Source: Clostridia bacterium (GTDB lineage: Bacteria > Bacillota > Clostridia > TANB77 > CAG-508). Taken from it: a stretch of DNA of 37,175 bases. Positions 29,976 through 36,586 of this stretch are shown in pieces. The DNA lies in assembly GCA_030539155.1 (NCBI GenBank), contig JAUNSP010000007.1, positions 1-37,175 on the forward strand, in the 5' to 3' direction. The position numbers were made by a program, and so were the translations under genes. Within the stretch, counting starts at the first letter, position 1. Each line of letters begins with the position of its first letter. The notes beneath the pieces were generated by a model that ran no database searches, was not told the DNA's origin, and saw only the letters and a list, made by a program, of their open reading frames with translations.

Positions 29976-32739
29976 ATATTATCATACCTATTCCAATTAA
30001 CATAAGTGAACCTATAGCAATATAAATATAATTATAATCTTTATTAGTATTAGGCACTTCAATTTCTATTACTTTATTGATTAAAATTGATTCAATAATT
30101 TCACCATTATTTACAACATCAAAAAATACTTTTTCATCATTTAAAACATAAGATTCTAAAGTAGATATTTCTTGATAATAGTAATTACCATAGTCTAATT
30201 CCACTTCTATCAATCCACTTGAATCAGTAGTTAATTCAAATAACAATTCACCATTTAAATCATAAATACCAATTACTACTCCTTGTAACGGATTTTCCAT
30301 TTCATCAGTTTTATGAATTTTTAAAATAGATTTTATTTTTTCATTAGTCATTGTAGATTTGATTACACTACCATCTTCTATTATTTCAAAATACATTTTC
30401 TCAGTATTTAAAATATATCCTTCACTTGGATCTGTTTCAAGAATATAGTATTTATATCCACTAGGTAGATCATCTATTACAACTTTACCATCTTTATCTG
30501 TTATATACGATCCCATAAGTATATCTTCATCATCATTTAACATATATATTTCTATTTTCGTATTAGGAATAGGTTCTGAAGTACTAAAATCTAGTTTGGT
30601 AAATTCTAATGTTGCTTTTGCTAACTCATTTTTAAAATCGAATGATTTAATAATGATTGGTGTGTATTGATCTTTATAATTTAATTCAACTTCGTACTCT
30701 TCTAAATCTATAACATGATTACCAACCGTAGCTGTTTCTTTTAATATATATTTTCCTAGCTTTAGATTTTCTATTTTTGCATATCCGTTTGAATCAGTTT
30801 CAACTTTAGTAATAAAATTATAATCTAAATCAAATAAACTATATTCAACTCCAGATAACGGAATCTCATAATAAAAATATTCGTTTGATAACGAAGGTGC
30901 TACTCTTAGTAAAAAATTATTAAATATTAGTTCTTCACCATATTTATATATTTCAATTGCTCCCTTTACAGCTCGATTTTCAAATTTTGTTTCAAATAAA
31001 ACCCCATAATCCTCATCAGTAATTAATTCAGAATTTTCACCAATTTCAAATTCTAAAGATTCACTATTCCACAAATATCCATCTAAAACTTGATCAACTT
31101 CTTCTAGTTGATATTTACCAGATGTTAATGGATATGGGGTAATTAATATTCCATTTGAATCTGTTTCAAATTCGCATAATGTTTGTGCTGTTGGATAAGT
31201 TATTTTTTGACATATATACTCATTTGAACTAATATTTTTTATTTTAAATTTAATACCACTTCTATTAATTATTTCGCCAGTTTCCTTATCAACTTTTACT
31301 ACTTTTAATCTTGCAGTAATTTCTGCATTTGATATTAATTTATAAATATTCTCATTTGAATTTTCATCAACAATAATTTCAAATTCTTCAACCTTTTCAT
31401 AATTAGGAGTTGAATTTTTTTGTTTAAAAATCCATGTTCCATAAGGTAAAAGTATATTTGCATACCCACTTGAATCTGTAGTTATTGATCTATACAATTC
31501 ATTAGTAGTTTTAAGATAAATATCAAAAGTAACATTAGCTTCTGGAGTTAAAATACCAGTTTTATCACTGGCATATACTTTAAATATAGTTATATTATTA
31601 TCTATAACTTTTTCGTATACATCTATACTCGCCAACAAATTATCTTTATCAACATTGAATCTATATGTGTTACTATCTAATTCATAACCTTTACTTGGTG
31701 TTATTTCCTTTAAAATAAATTCACCTAAACTAGGCAAGTAATCACTTATAGCATATCCGTTTGAATCAGTGATTAATTCACCAATTTTTACATTGGTTGT
31801 TGTATAGATTCCATAAACTGCATTACTTAATAAACCGTCCCCTTGTGGTATATTATTTTTTGTTGCACTATCTAATTTATTAATTTCAACTTGTCCACCT
31901 ACAACAGTTAAATTAACTATAGCAGGGATAGGATCATAATGACCAACTCTAAATACATTTTGTGAATGATTACTATAATAAACTATTGGAGCTATTTCAT
32001 ATTTTTTAGCATTTTTTACTAAATTTACTTTTGCATCTCCAATACCTGTTGCTGTCAAAGTTAATTGATTACCATTTATTACTGCACTTACATTCTCTGT
32101 TGAAGAAATTTTATAATTAGATAATACATTATTAGTATCTGTCAATACGACATTTTGTCCTAATGGTAATACTAAATCATTAATATCAAAACTTGGTCTT
32201 TTGTAGTGATTAGCTACTAGATTTTCTATTTCAGCTATTTCATTTGCAAATAAATTTGAATTTATTGTACCGTTAAGAGTAGCTGTGAATCCAATTTGTG
32301 ACTCCGGATTCGTAGTCTGCCAAATTAAAACTTGTGTTATTGCATACCATTTATGAGCTGAATGATCATATCCATTTTGATCATAAGTATATCCATAATA
32401 TGCCAATAATGATATACGATCCCATTGTTCTTCAGTTAACCCCAAAACTGTTGCATAGTCACTTCTTGCTACATTGTAATAGGGCAGATTGTTATCGATA
32501 TCGACATAAGGTTGTAAGCAATAAACAAATTTGTTATCTTCACTTCGTCTTAAAAATCTAGCTTGCTGATATTTTATATAGCCATCTGGTCTTATTTTCT
32601 TAATATATATATTAGAAATTGACTCTGATGGCCATATTGCTTCGCCAGTATAAACTTCTGCATTTACTTTTTGACAAATTGCAAATGAAGAAAGAAGTAA
32701 TATACTAAATAAAGCGAATTTTAAAATTTTCTTTTTCAT
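29953..32739 (-). CDS. Surface adhesin: thioester domain plus Cna-B repeats
   Basis: 928 residues. Signal peptide to about residue 27 (ending KVNA). The thioester domain has VYCLQPYVD (Cys74) and YAITQVLIWQ (Gln136), the pair expected to form an internal thioester for covalent host binding. Then come five or more Cna-B/SpaA modules (VEINKLDS, LKVVKVDKETG, AIEIYKYGE, LEFTKLDFSTSEPIPNTKIEI, LKIHKTDE), each with a DSxGY- or DKDGK-like turn and LKE-type strand. The C-terminal sorting signal is VPNTN (895-899), a membrane helix and KKGKK. SD GAAGGTGG. It likely promotes attachment during mating or to host surfaces and is anchored by the adjacent sortase. Confidence 0.93.
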   Translation of the reverse strand: MKKKILKFALFSILLLSSFAICQKVNAEVYTGEAIWPSESISNIYIKKIRPDGYIKYQQARFLRRSEDNKFVYCLQPYVDIDNNLPYYNVARSDYATVLGLTEEQWDRISLLAYYGYTYDQNGYDHSAHKWYAITQVLIWQTTNPESQIGFTATLNGTINSNLFANEIAEIENLVANHYKRPSFDINDLVLPLGQNVVLTDTNNVLSNYKISSTENVSAVINGNQLTLTATGIGDAKVNLVKNAKKYEIAPIVYYSNHSQNVFRVGHYDPIPAIVNLTVVGGQVEINKLDSATKNNIPQGDGLLSNAVYGIYTTTNVKIGELITDSNGYAISDYLPSLGEFILKEITPSKGYELDSNTYRFNVDKDNLLASIDVYEKVIDNNITIFKVYASDKTGILTPEANVTFDIYLKTTNELYRSITTDSSGYANILLPYGTWIFKQKNSTPNYEKVEEFEIIVDENSNENIYKLISNAEITARLKVVKVDKETGEIINRSGIKFKIKNISSNEYICQKITYPTAQTLCEFETDSNGILITPYPLTSGKYQLEEVDQVLDGYLWNSESLEFEIGENSELITDEDYGVLFETKFENRAVKGAIEIYKYGEELIFNNFLLRVAPSLSNEYFYYEIPLSGVEYSLFDLDYNFITKVETDSNGYAKIENLKLGKYILKETATVGNHVIDLEEYEVELNYKDQYTPIIIKSFDFKNELAKATLEFTKLDFSTSEPIPNTKIEIYMLNDDEDILMGSYITDKDGKVVIDDLPSGYKYYILETDPSEGYILNTEKMYFEIIEDGSVIKSTMTNEKIKSILKIHKTDEMENPLQGVVIGIYDLNGELLFELTTDSSGLIEVELDYGNYYYQEISTLESYVLNDEKVFFDVVNNGEIIESILINKVIEIEVPNTNKDYNYIYIAIGSLMLIGIGMIIYGKKGKK

Positions 32740-32761
32740 TATCCACCTTCTTTCATAAAAA

Positions 32762-32780
32762 AAAGCACTTAATGTGCTTT
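32762..32780 (-). terminator. Terminator after the 189-residue membrane protein
   Basis: AAAGCAC / GTGCTTT with a 5-nt loop and eight T on the minus strand. It overlaps the stop codon of the gene and precedes the adhesin SD, so readthrough would be needed for a common transcript. Confidence 0.75.
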
Positions 32781-33348
32781 AAAATGTTTTTAACATTTCA
32801 CCCAAATAGGATCCAGAATAACTATTTATGCTTGTACAAGAAAATCCAATACCTTGTTCAAATAATGTTTGACCATAATCTTGACAAGCTGCAATAGTCT
32901 TTTCTTCAGTTTTATATTCGTTTATAGAAAAATCTACTCTCGCCCAACTCCACATTGGCTTATTATAATAATCATATTCTGAAATACCTAGTTCATCCCA
33001 AATGTTTTTTTCTACTTCTTCAACAGGGGAGGTTTGTTCATTTGTTTCTTGAACAGTACTGTTAGTCACTTCAGATTTAAAAGTATCCTTTTTTTCTTCA
33101 GTACTTTTTTCTTCTTTAATATCATTATCATTTGAATTGGTTTCTATATCCATTTCTAAATTTTTTTCTTCTAATAAATTAGAATATTCTTCCTCAATTA
33201 ATTCATCATCTAGTAATTCATTTTCAGTTAAATTATCAGTATGACTTTCTAATTGCTTTTTTTCACTCATTTTATTAACAAATATAAATGCTAAAAACAA
33301 TACTATAACAAATAATAAAACTAAAGTAATAATTTTAACTCTTTTCAA
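32779..33348 (-). CDS. Membrane-anchored acidic surface protein
   Basis: 189 residues. An N-terminal helix (IITLVLLFVIVLFLAFIFV) is followed by a long Glu/Asn/Thr-rich stalk (about 30-115). A compact C-terminal part has WDELGISEYDYYNKPMWSWARVDFSIN and two cysteines that could form a disulfide. Such a layout suggests an extracellular domain on a spacer. No family is recognised. The start is taken as TTG with GAGGTGA 5 nt upstream; the GTG of the longer reading is part of that SD. It lies upstream of the adhesin, separated by a terminator. Confidence 0.6.
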   Translation of the reverse strand: MKRVKIITLVLLFVIVLFLAFIFVNKMSEKKQLESHTDNLTENELLDDELIEEEYSNLLEEKNLEMDIETNSNDNDIKEEKSTEEKKDTFKSEVTNSTVQETNEQTSPVEEVEKNIWDELGISEYDYYNKPMWSWARVDFSINEYKTEEKTIAACQDYGQTLFEQGIGFSCTSINSYSGSYLGEMLKTF

Positions 33349-33378
33349 AATATTCACCTCTTTGGGTTGATGTTACCA

Positions 33379-33612
33379 TCATTTTGAAAAAAACACAAAT
33401 CCTCTGTTCTTAAAACAAAAACGAGGTTTATTATTTTTGATTTCACAAAGATTATAATGTTTACTTTTAACTCCCATCTTTAATTTCTTGAAATCACTTG
33501 CAATTAATAAATCTTCTGCTTTAGCAATTGCTTCATCCTTACTATTTGCATTTATTTCTATAACAAATTCCTCAATAGTTTTAAAACTTACATTATATTT
33601 CTTTTTATTCAT
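33379..33612 (-). CDS. DpnD/PcfM-like small protein
   Basis: 77 residues. KKYNVSFKTIEEFVIEINANSKDEAIAKAEDLL has the two-strand and helix pattern of DpnD/PcfM-type proteins (KYxVxxxExxxxxVEVxAxSxEEAxxxA). Its basic C-terminal tail is KNNKPRFCFKNRG. Function unknown; common on conjugative elements. SD AAGGAAAG. It directly follows the structured RNA candidate, which may control it. Confidence 0.6.
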   Translation of the reverse strand: MNKKKYNVSFKTIEEFVIEINANSKDEAIAKAEDLLIASDFKKLKMGVKSKHYNLCEIKNNKPRFCFKNRGFVFFSK

Positions 33613-33660
33613 AAAAAATCTTTCCTTTCTCTTTTTAATTTATATTAATGTTGATATTTT

Positions 33661-33790
33661 CCTCATTACCCTCAACCGGGATTCATTAAACGATTGATAG
33701 CTAATCAATTCCATGAGTCTATTGCTCTCTTGTGGTTCTCACAAGACTGCCCCTATTGGTTGAGTCTGTAGCTAGGCAGAAGTATCATTA
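33661..33790 (-). ncRNA. Structured RNA candidate upstream of the DpnD/PcfM-like gene
   Basis: A compact, relatively G/C-rich stretch in very AT-rich DNA. CTCAACC (33671-33677) pairs with GGTTGAG (33758-33764) to close a domain that holds two hairpins: ATTGAT/ATCAAT (33693-33709, 5-nt loop) and CTTGTG/CACAAG (33729-33745, 5-nt loop). AGTC/GACT segments around the second could extend it. There is no ORF. On the minus strand it ends about 50 bp before the next ATG. It resembles a conserved leader I associate with Bacillota conjugative elements, but I cannot name a family. Confidence 0.55.
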
Positions 33791-33951
33791 TCCTTATTAA
33801 TTGTCATCGCAAAAAGAATAGCTATTTCTTTTTTATAGTCAAGTTTTTATCGCAAGCGAACTTACTAATGTGCTTAATCGTTTCCAATCATTAATAAGAA
33901 TGTATTTAATGAATGAATATAAATTGTCAAAGAGCAAACCATTTAATAAAA
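33791..33951. other. Gene-free stretch between the sigma-like gene and the RNA candidate
   Basis: Holds an imperfect palindrome AAAAAGAATAGCTATTTCTTTTTT-like region (33811-33834) that could be a terminator or operator. Otherwise only AT-rich sequence that should include the promoter of the RNA candidate. No ORF with an RBS. Confidence 0.4.
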
Positions 33952-33983
33952 ATGGTGAAAGGGCAAATTTATCCTTTCACCAT
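33952..33983 (-). terminator. Terminator of the sigma-like gene
   Basis: A perfect 11-bp stem ATGGTGAAAGG / CCTTTCACCAT with a 10-nt loop and T-rich tail on the minus strand, 29 bp past the stop codon. Confidence 0.8.
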
Positions 33984-34012
33984 ATACCCACTTTAAATAA
34001 GAAAAGTGTAGT

Positions 34013-34492
34013 CTATTTTTTAATTTTTTCTAAAATATTTTTTAAAGCTATATCAATTGAAAATTTCACTGCTCTTTTTGTACATGATTCTTCTATAGCT
34101 ATTTCATTAAAAGTTTTATTATCAAAGAAATATTTTTTTATTCTTCGCTTTTGAATCTCCGGTAAATCATTTATTAATTTATATAAAAGATCAATTTCTT
34201 CTTGTTCTTGAATTATATCTATTATGGATTTATTAGTATCTTGAGTATTGTGATAAATAATTGCATCCATTAATTCACTGTTATCATAATTTCTAAAATC
34301 TGCATATTTATCCACTTTATGTAAATAGGATATATCTTCTAATTCAAAACTATCAAACAATTCAAAAACCTCAGAACTCACTTTTACTTCTTGTAATATT
34401 CCTTTACTATCAATAAAACTTACAATTTCCTTTTCAAAATTTAATCTATAAGGATTTTCCTTACATTTTCTTCGTTTTGGATCTTTAACCAT
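34013..34492 (-). CDS. Sigma-70-like regulator
   Basis: 159 residues. The C-terminal half (IIQEQEEIDLLYKLINDLPEIQKRRIKKYFFDNKTFNEIAIEESCTKRAVKFSIDIALKNILEKIKK) is a region-4-type helix-turn-helix: L-P-x-x-Q-R-R-x...F-x-x-x-T-F-x-E-I-A-x-x-x-x-x-x-x-x-A-V. The N-terminal half lacks clear region 2. Such small sigma-like proteins (Tn916 Orf7 type) switch on conjugation genes. SD AGGAGG. It is preceded by an attenuator-like leader with a terminator hairpin, so its expression is probably conditional. Confidence 0.8.
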   Translation of the reverse strand: MVKDPKRRKCKENPYRLNFEKEIVSFIDSKGILQEVKVSSEVFELFDSFELEDISYLHKVDKYADFRNYDNSELMDAIIYHNTQDTNKSIIDIIQEQEEIDLLYKLINDLPEIQKRRIKKYFFDNKTFNEIAIEESCTKRAVKFSIDIALKNILEKIKK

Positions 34493-34507
34493 TTTATTTT
34501 CCTCCTA

Positions 34508-34663
34508 TCATTTGGTTTCCAAACGATAGAAGGGCGGTCCACGAATCTGATTAAATACAAAAAAAATGCCGATAACATCCTTATGAAGAATGATATCGGC
34601 ACTAAAATAATTTGCAACAAAAGCAAAATAATGTTTATGGAATTTAAACAGATAATATTTCAA
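34508..34663 (-). CDS. Possible leader ORF (51 aa) in front of the sigma-like gene
   Basis: A TTG (or two upstream GTGs) follows GGCGGTGG and the frame stays open for 51 codons, ending FNQIRGPPFYRLETK just before the SD of the sigma-like gene. It runs straight through the terminator hairpin at 34567-34601. A ribosome translating it would disrupt that hairpin, as in classical attenuation. Codon content (several G/C-ending codons) differs from neighbours. No homolog known to me with a function. Confidence 0.35.
   Translation of the reverse strand: MKYYLFKFHKHYFAFVANYFSADIILHKDVIGIFFVFNQIRGPPFYRLETK
34567..34601 (-). terminator. Attenuator-like terminator in the sigma leader
   Basis: TGCCGATA / TATCGGCA stem with a 19-nt loop, followed on the minus strand by eight T. 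It lies about 75 bp upstream of the sigma-like ATG, inside the leader ORF, and has no complete gene just upstream to terminate. Confidence 0.7.
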
Positions 34664-34673
34664 AAGCACCACC

Positions 34674-34746
34674 GCCTTACAAAGGCAATGCTAAAAACTG
34701 CATTTAACTACAGTTAGATGGTACTTCTAAAATCTAACTTTTTTTT
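34674..34746. promoter_or_regulatory. Hairpin cluster in the sigma leader, with a plus-strand terminator
   Basis: GCCTT/AAGGC (34674-34686, 3-nt loop) and AGTTAGAT/ATCTAACT (34712-34719 with 34732-34739), the latter followed by eight T on the plus strand. The second would end a plus-strand transcript, perhaps a small antisense RNA. On the minus strand both are extra leader hairpins. Confidence 0.45.
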
Positions 34747-34841
34747 GCCATGATTCAGTAAAAATTTATAACATTTCAATACTTCCTTTCATATAAACAA
34801 TACTGTTCTCACAGCTAGAACTAGCATTGACTTTAAAATAA

Positions 34842-34879
34842 AAAGATAGCAATACATCAAAATTTGTACTGCTATCTTT
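34842..34879 (-). terminator. Terminator of the unknown 248-residue gene
   Basis: A perfect 10-bp stem AAAGATAGCA / TGCTATCTTT followed by T-rich sequence, 55 bp past the stop codon. Confidence 0.8.
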
Positions 34880-34933
34880 ATAACATTATTATATCATTTG
34901 CGATAAAAAACGACAATATAAAAGACAACTCGT

Positions 34934-35680
34934 CTATGAATTGTCTGGGTAATTAATTCCAATTAAATTTTGTACTGAATGTATATGTTGATTATATTTA
35001 TATATTAATCTTGACCAATGATCATCATAGTCATTCCAAACTTGTTCTCTTGAAAATACAATTGATTTATTAACATGTTCTTCTGCTAAAGATTTAACTT
35101 CATTTTTATAATTTGAGAATACATAGAATAGGGAATATTCATCATAATTACACCATATAATTTCTCTCATAAAAGCAAATAAAATATCAACGCTTTTAGC
35201 ATTTTTCAAACTAAGTTTATCCGTTATATCCAATCCTTTAAAAAATCTTTGATTTTCAAAATCTTTGTACAAAAATCTTATATTGTCATATAGGTTTTCA
35301 ACTAAAAATTTTCTGATATGGTATTGGTAATAAGGTATAAAAGTATTATCACCCCAGTAATTCTTACATAACAGAAATTCCGGTGCTTTATTTTCTAATA
35401 AAATTTTTAAATAAGCAAATTTGTGAATTGTTGGTGCAAAAGATCTTTCAAAATAATATATAAATTCTGATATCACATCAATAAATTGTTCATCCCAAGT
35501 TAAATATCCTTTTTTAGTCATAGGTAAACATTTTGTGTTTGTTTTAGTTTTTGATTCAGTTAATTTGCCAATAACTAAATCTAAACAACCACTTTCAATC
35601 AATTGAAAGATCATACTTCCATTAGATTTTTCTTTTAATGCTAAATTCTTTAATAATTCCTTTCTCTCAGCTAGATTCAT
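34934..35680 (-). CDS. Unknown 248-residue protein divergent from a repressor
   Basis: Soluble, aromatic-rich, helical protein: MNLAERKELLKNLALKEKSN, then FIYYFERSFAPTIHKFAYLK, YYQYHIRKFLVENLYDN and SLKNAKSVDILFAFMREIIWCNYDE. No signal peptide and no HExxH, nuclease or kinase signature that I can see. It has its own strong promoter and terminator and faces a double-HTH regulator across 118 bp. That arrangement is common for tightly controlled toxins, abortive-infection genes or lysogeny-type switches. Function cannot be assigned. Confidence 0.65.
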   Translation of the reverse strand: MNLAERKELLKNLALKEKSNGSMIFQLIESGCLDLVIGKLTESKTKTNTKCLPMTKKGYLTWDEQFIDVISEFIYYFERSFAPTIHKFAYLKILLENKAPEFLLCKNYWGDNTFIPYYQYHIRKFLVENLYDNIRFLYKDFENQRFFKGLDITDKLSLKNAKSVDILFAFMREIIWCNYDEYSLFYVFSNYKNEVKSLAEEHVNKSIVFSREQVWNDYDDHWSRLIYKYNQHIHSVQNLIGINYPDNS

Positions 35681-35717
35681 AATTCACCACCTTCATTATA
35701 TATTTACTACATTTATT

Positions 35718-35746
35718 ATTATATCATTCTTGCTCGTATTTGTCAG
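35718..35746 (-). promoter_or_regulatory. Promoter of the 248-residue gene
   Basis: On the minus strand CTGACA (35741-35746), exactly 17 bp, then TATAAT (35718-35723), 38 bp before the ATG. It lies in the divergent region where the double-HTH protein probably binds. Confidence 0.7.
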
Positions 35747-35798
35747 TACACAACTAATATTTAGCAAATAAATGGGAAAATTATATAAGGTGAGTAAG

Positions 35799-36236
35799 AT
35801 GTATAAAAGATTATATGAATTAAGGGAATATAACGATCTATATCAAAAAGATATAGCTAAAGTTATTGGTATAAGTCAACAAACATATTCCCAATGGGAA
35901 AACGGCACTAAAATAATTCCATTAAAACATTTAAATACTTTATGTAATTATTATAAAGTAAGTATGGATTATGTCTTAGGATTAAGTGATATTAAATATT
36001 ACGAATCAGATTTAAAAAATTTAAATAAAAAGACAATTGGTAACAATATCAGAAATCTTAGAAATAAATATAAATTGACTATGAGAGATCTTGCTAAAGA
36101 ATTAAATACCACATCATCTACTATATCTGGATATGAAAATGCTAAAACTTTAATAATAACAGCTTTTGCATATCAATTATGTAAGAAATACAAAATTTCT
36201 CTTGATGATTTAGTTGGAAGAAAAAAGGGCGATTAA
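35799..36236 (+). CDS. Repressor with two XRE helix-turn-helix domains
   Basis: 145 residues. HTH 1 (about 1-65: LYELREYNDLYQKDIAKVIGISQQTYSQWENGTKIIPLKHLNTL) and HTH 2 (about 78-140: NIRNLRNKYKLTMRDLAKELNTTSSTISGYENAKTL) are both complete XRE domains joined by a short linker. This doubles the usual unit. The ATG with AAGGTGA 5 nt upstream was chosen; an earlier in-frame ATG has no SD. It is the only plus-strand gene of the ICE seen here and probably represses the divergent gene and itself, and perhaps the whole element. Confidence 0.88.
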   Translation: MYKRLYELREYNDLYQKDIAKVIGISQQTYSQWENGTKIIPLKHLNTLCNYYKVSMDYVLGLSDIKYYESDLKNLNKKTIGNNIRNLRNKYKLTMRDLAKELNTTSSTISGYENAKTLIITAFAYQLCKKYKISLDDLVGRKKGD

Positions 36237-36238
36237 AA

Positions 36239-36520
36239 CTATTGCTCTTTTTCAATGATTAAATTATTATAATCTATAATATTTATTTTATATTTTAAAT
36301 TCGCTAAGATTGTGGCAGTTTTGATAACTTCCTGTTTTTCTTTCTCTTGAAATTTCATAGATTTTTCTAATATCATATATATACTATCACCATTGATATT
36401 ATTATATTCTTTATTAGAATATTCAAAATTTAATTCAATTAATTCACACAACAATTTAGATGCATAATACTTTTTTAATCTTTTTTCTTTTTTTAAATAT
36501 GATTTATCAATTTCATTCAT
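36239..36520 (-). CDS. Unknown small charged protein
   Basis: 93 residues, lysine- and glutamate-rich, mainly helical (SYLKKEKRLKKYYASKLLCELIELNFEYS, MILEKSMKFQEKEKQEVIKTATILANLKYK). No recognised domain, no membrane span. SD GGAAGGTGA, 7 nt before the ATG. It converges with the double-HTH gene with only 2 bp between stop codons. It has its own promoter with a palindrome between the boxes. Confidence 0.55.
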   Translation of the reverse strand: MNEIDKSYLKKEKRLKKYYASKLLCELIELNFEYSNKEYNNINGDSIYMILEKSMKFQEKEKQEVIKTATILANLKYKINIIDYNNLIIEKEQ

Positions 36521-36544
36521 ATATTTTCACCTTCCTTGTGATGT

Positions 36545-36570
36545 TACCATGGTATAAATTAAATTGTCAA
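36545..36570 (-). promoter_or_regulatory. Promoter of the 93-residue gene with an internal palindrome
   Basis: TTGACA on the minus strand (36565-36570) and, 18 bp on, TAACAT as a -10. The perfect palindrome TACCATGGTA (36545-36554) lies between them, as expected for an operator. ATGGTAACATC recurs at 33369-33379 just before the SD of the 189-residue membrane protein. Confidence 0.45.
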
Positions 36571-36586
36571 ATCATCAAAAAAGGAT

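Noticed and set aside
33661-33790. A tRNA or tmRNA gene
   Set aside because: No acceptor-length stem, T-loop GTTCGAAT or anticodon arm geometry could be fitted.
34441-34626. A 61-codon minus-strand reading overlapping the sigma-like start
   Set aside because: It overlaps the sigma gene start in another frame, has no SD and crosses the attenuator hairpin; composition looks random.
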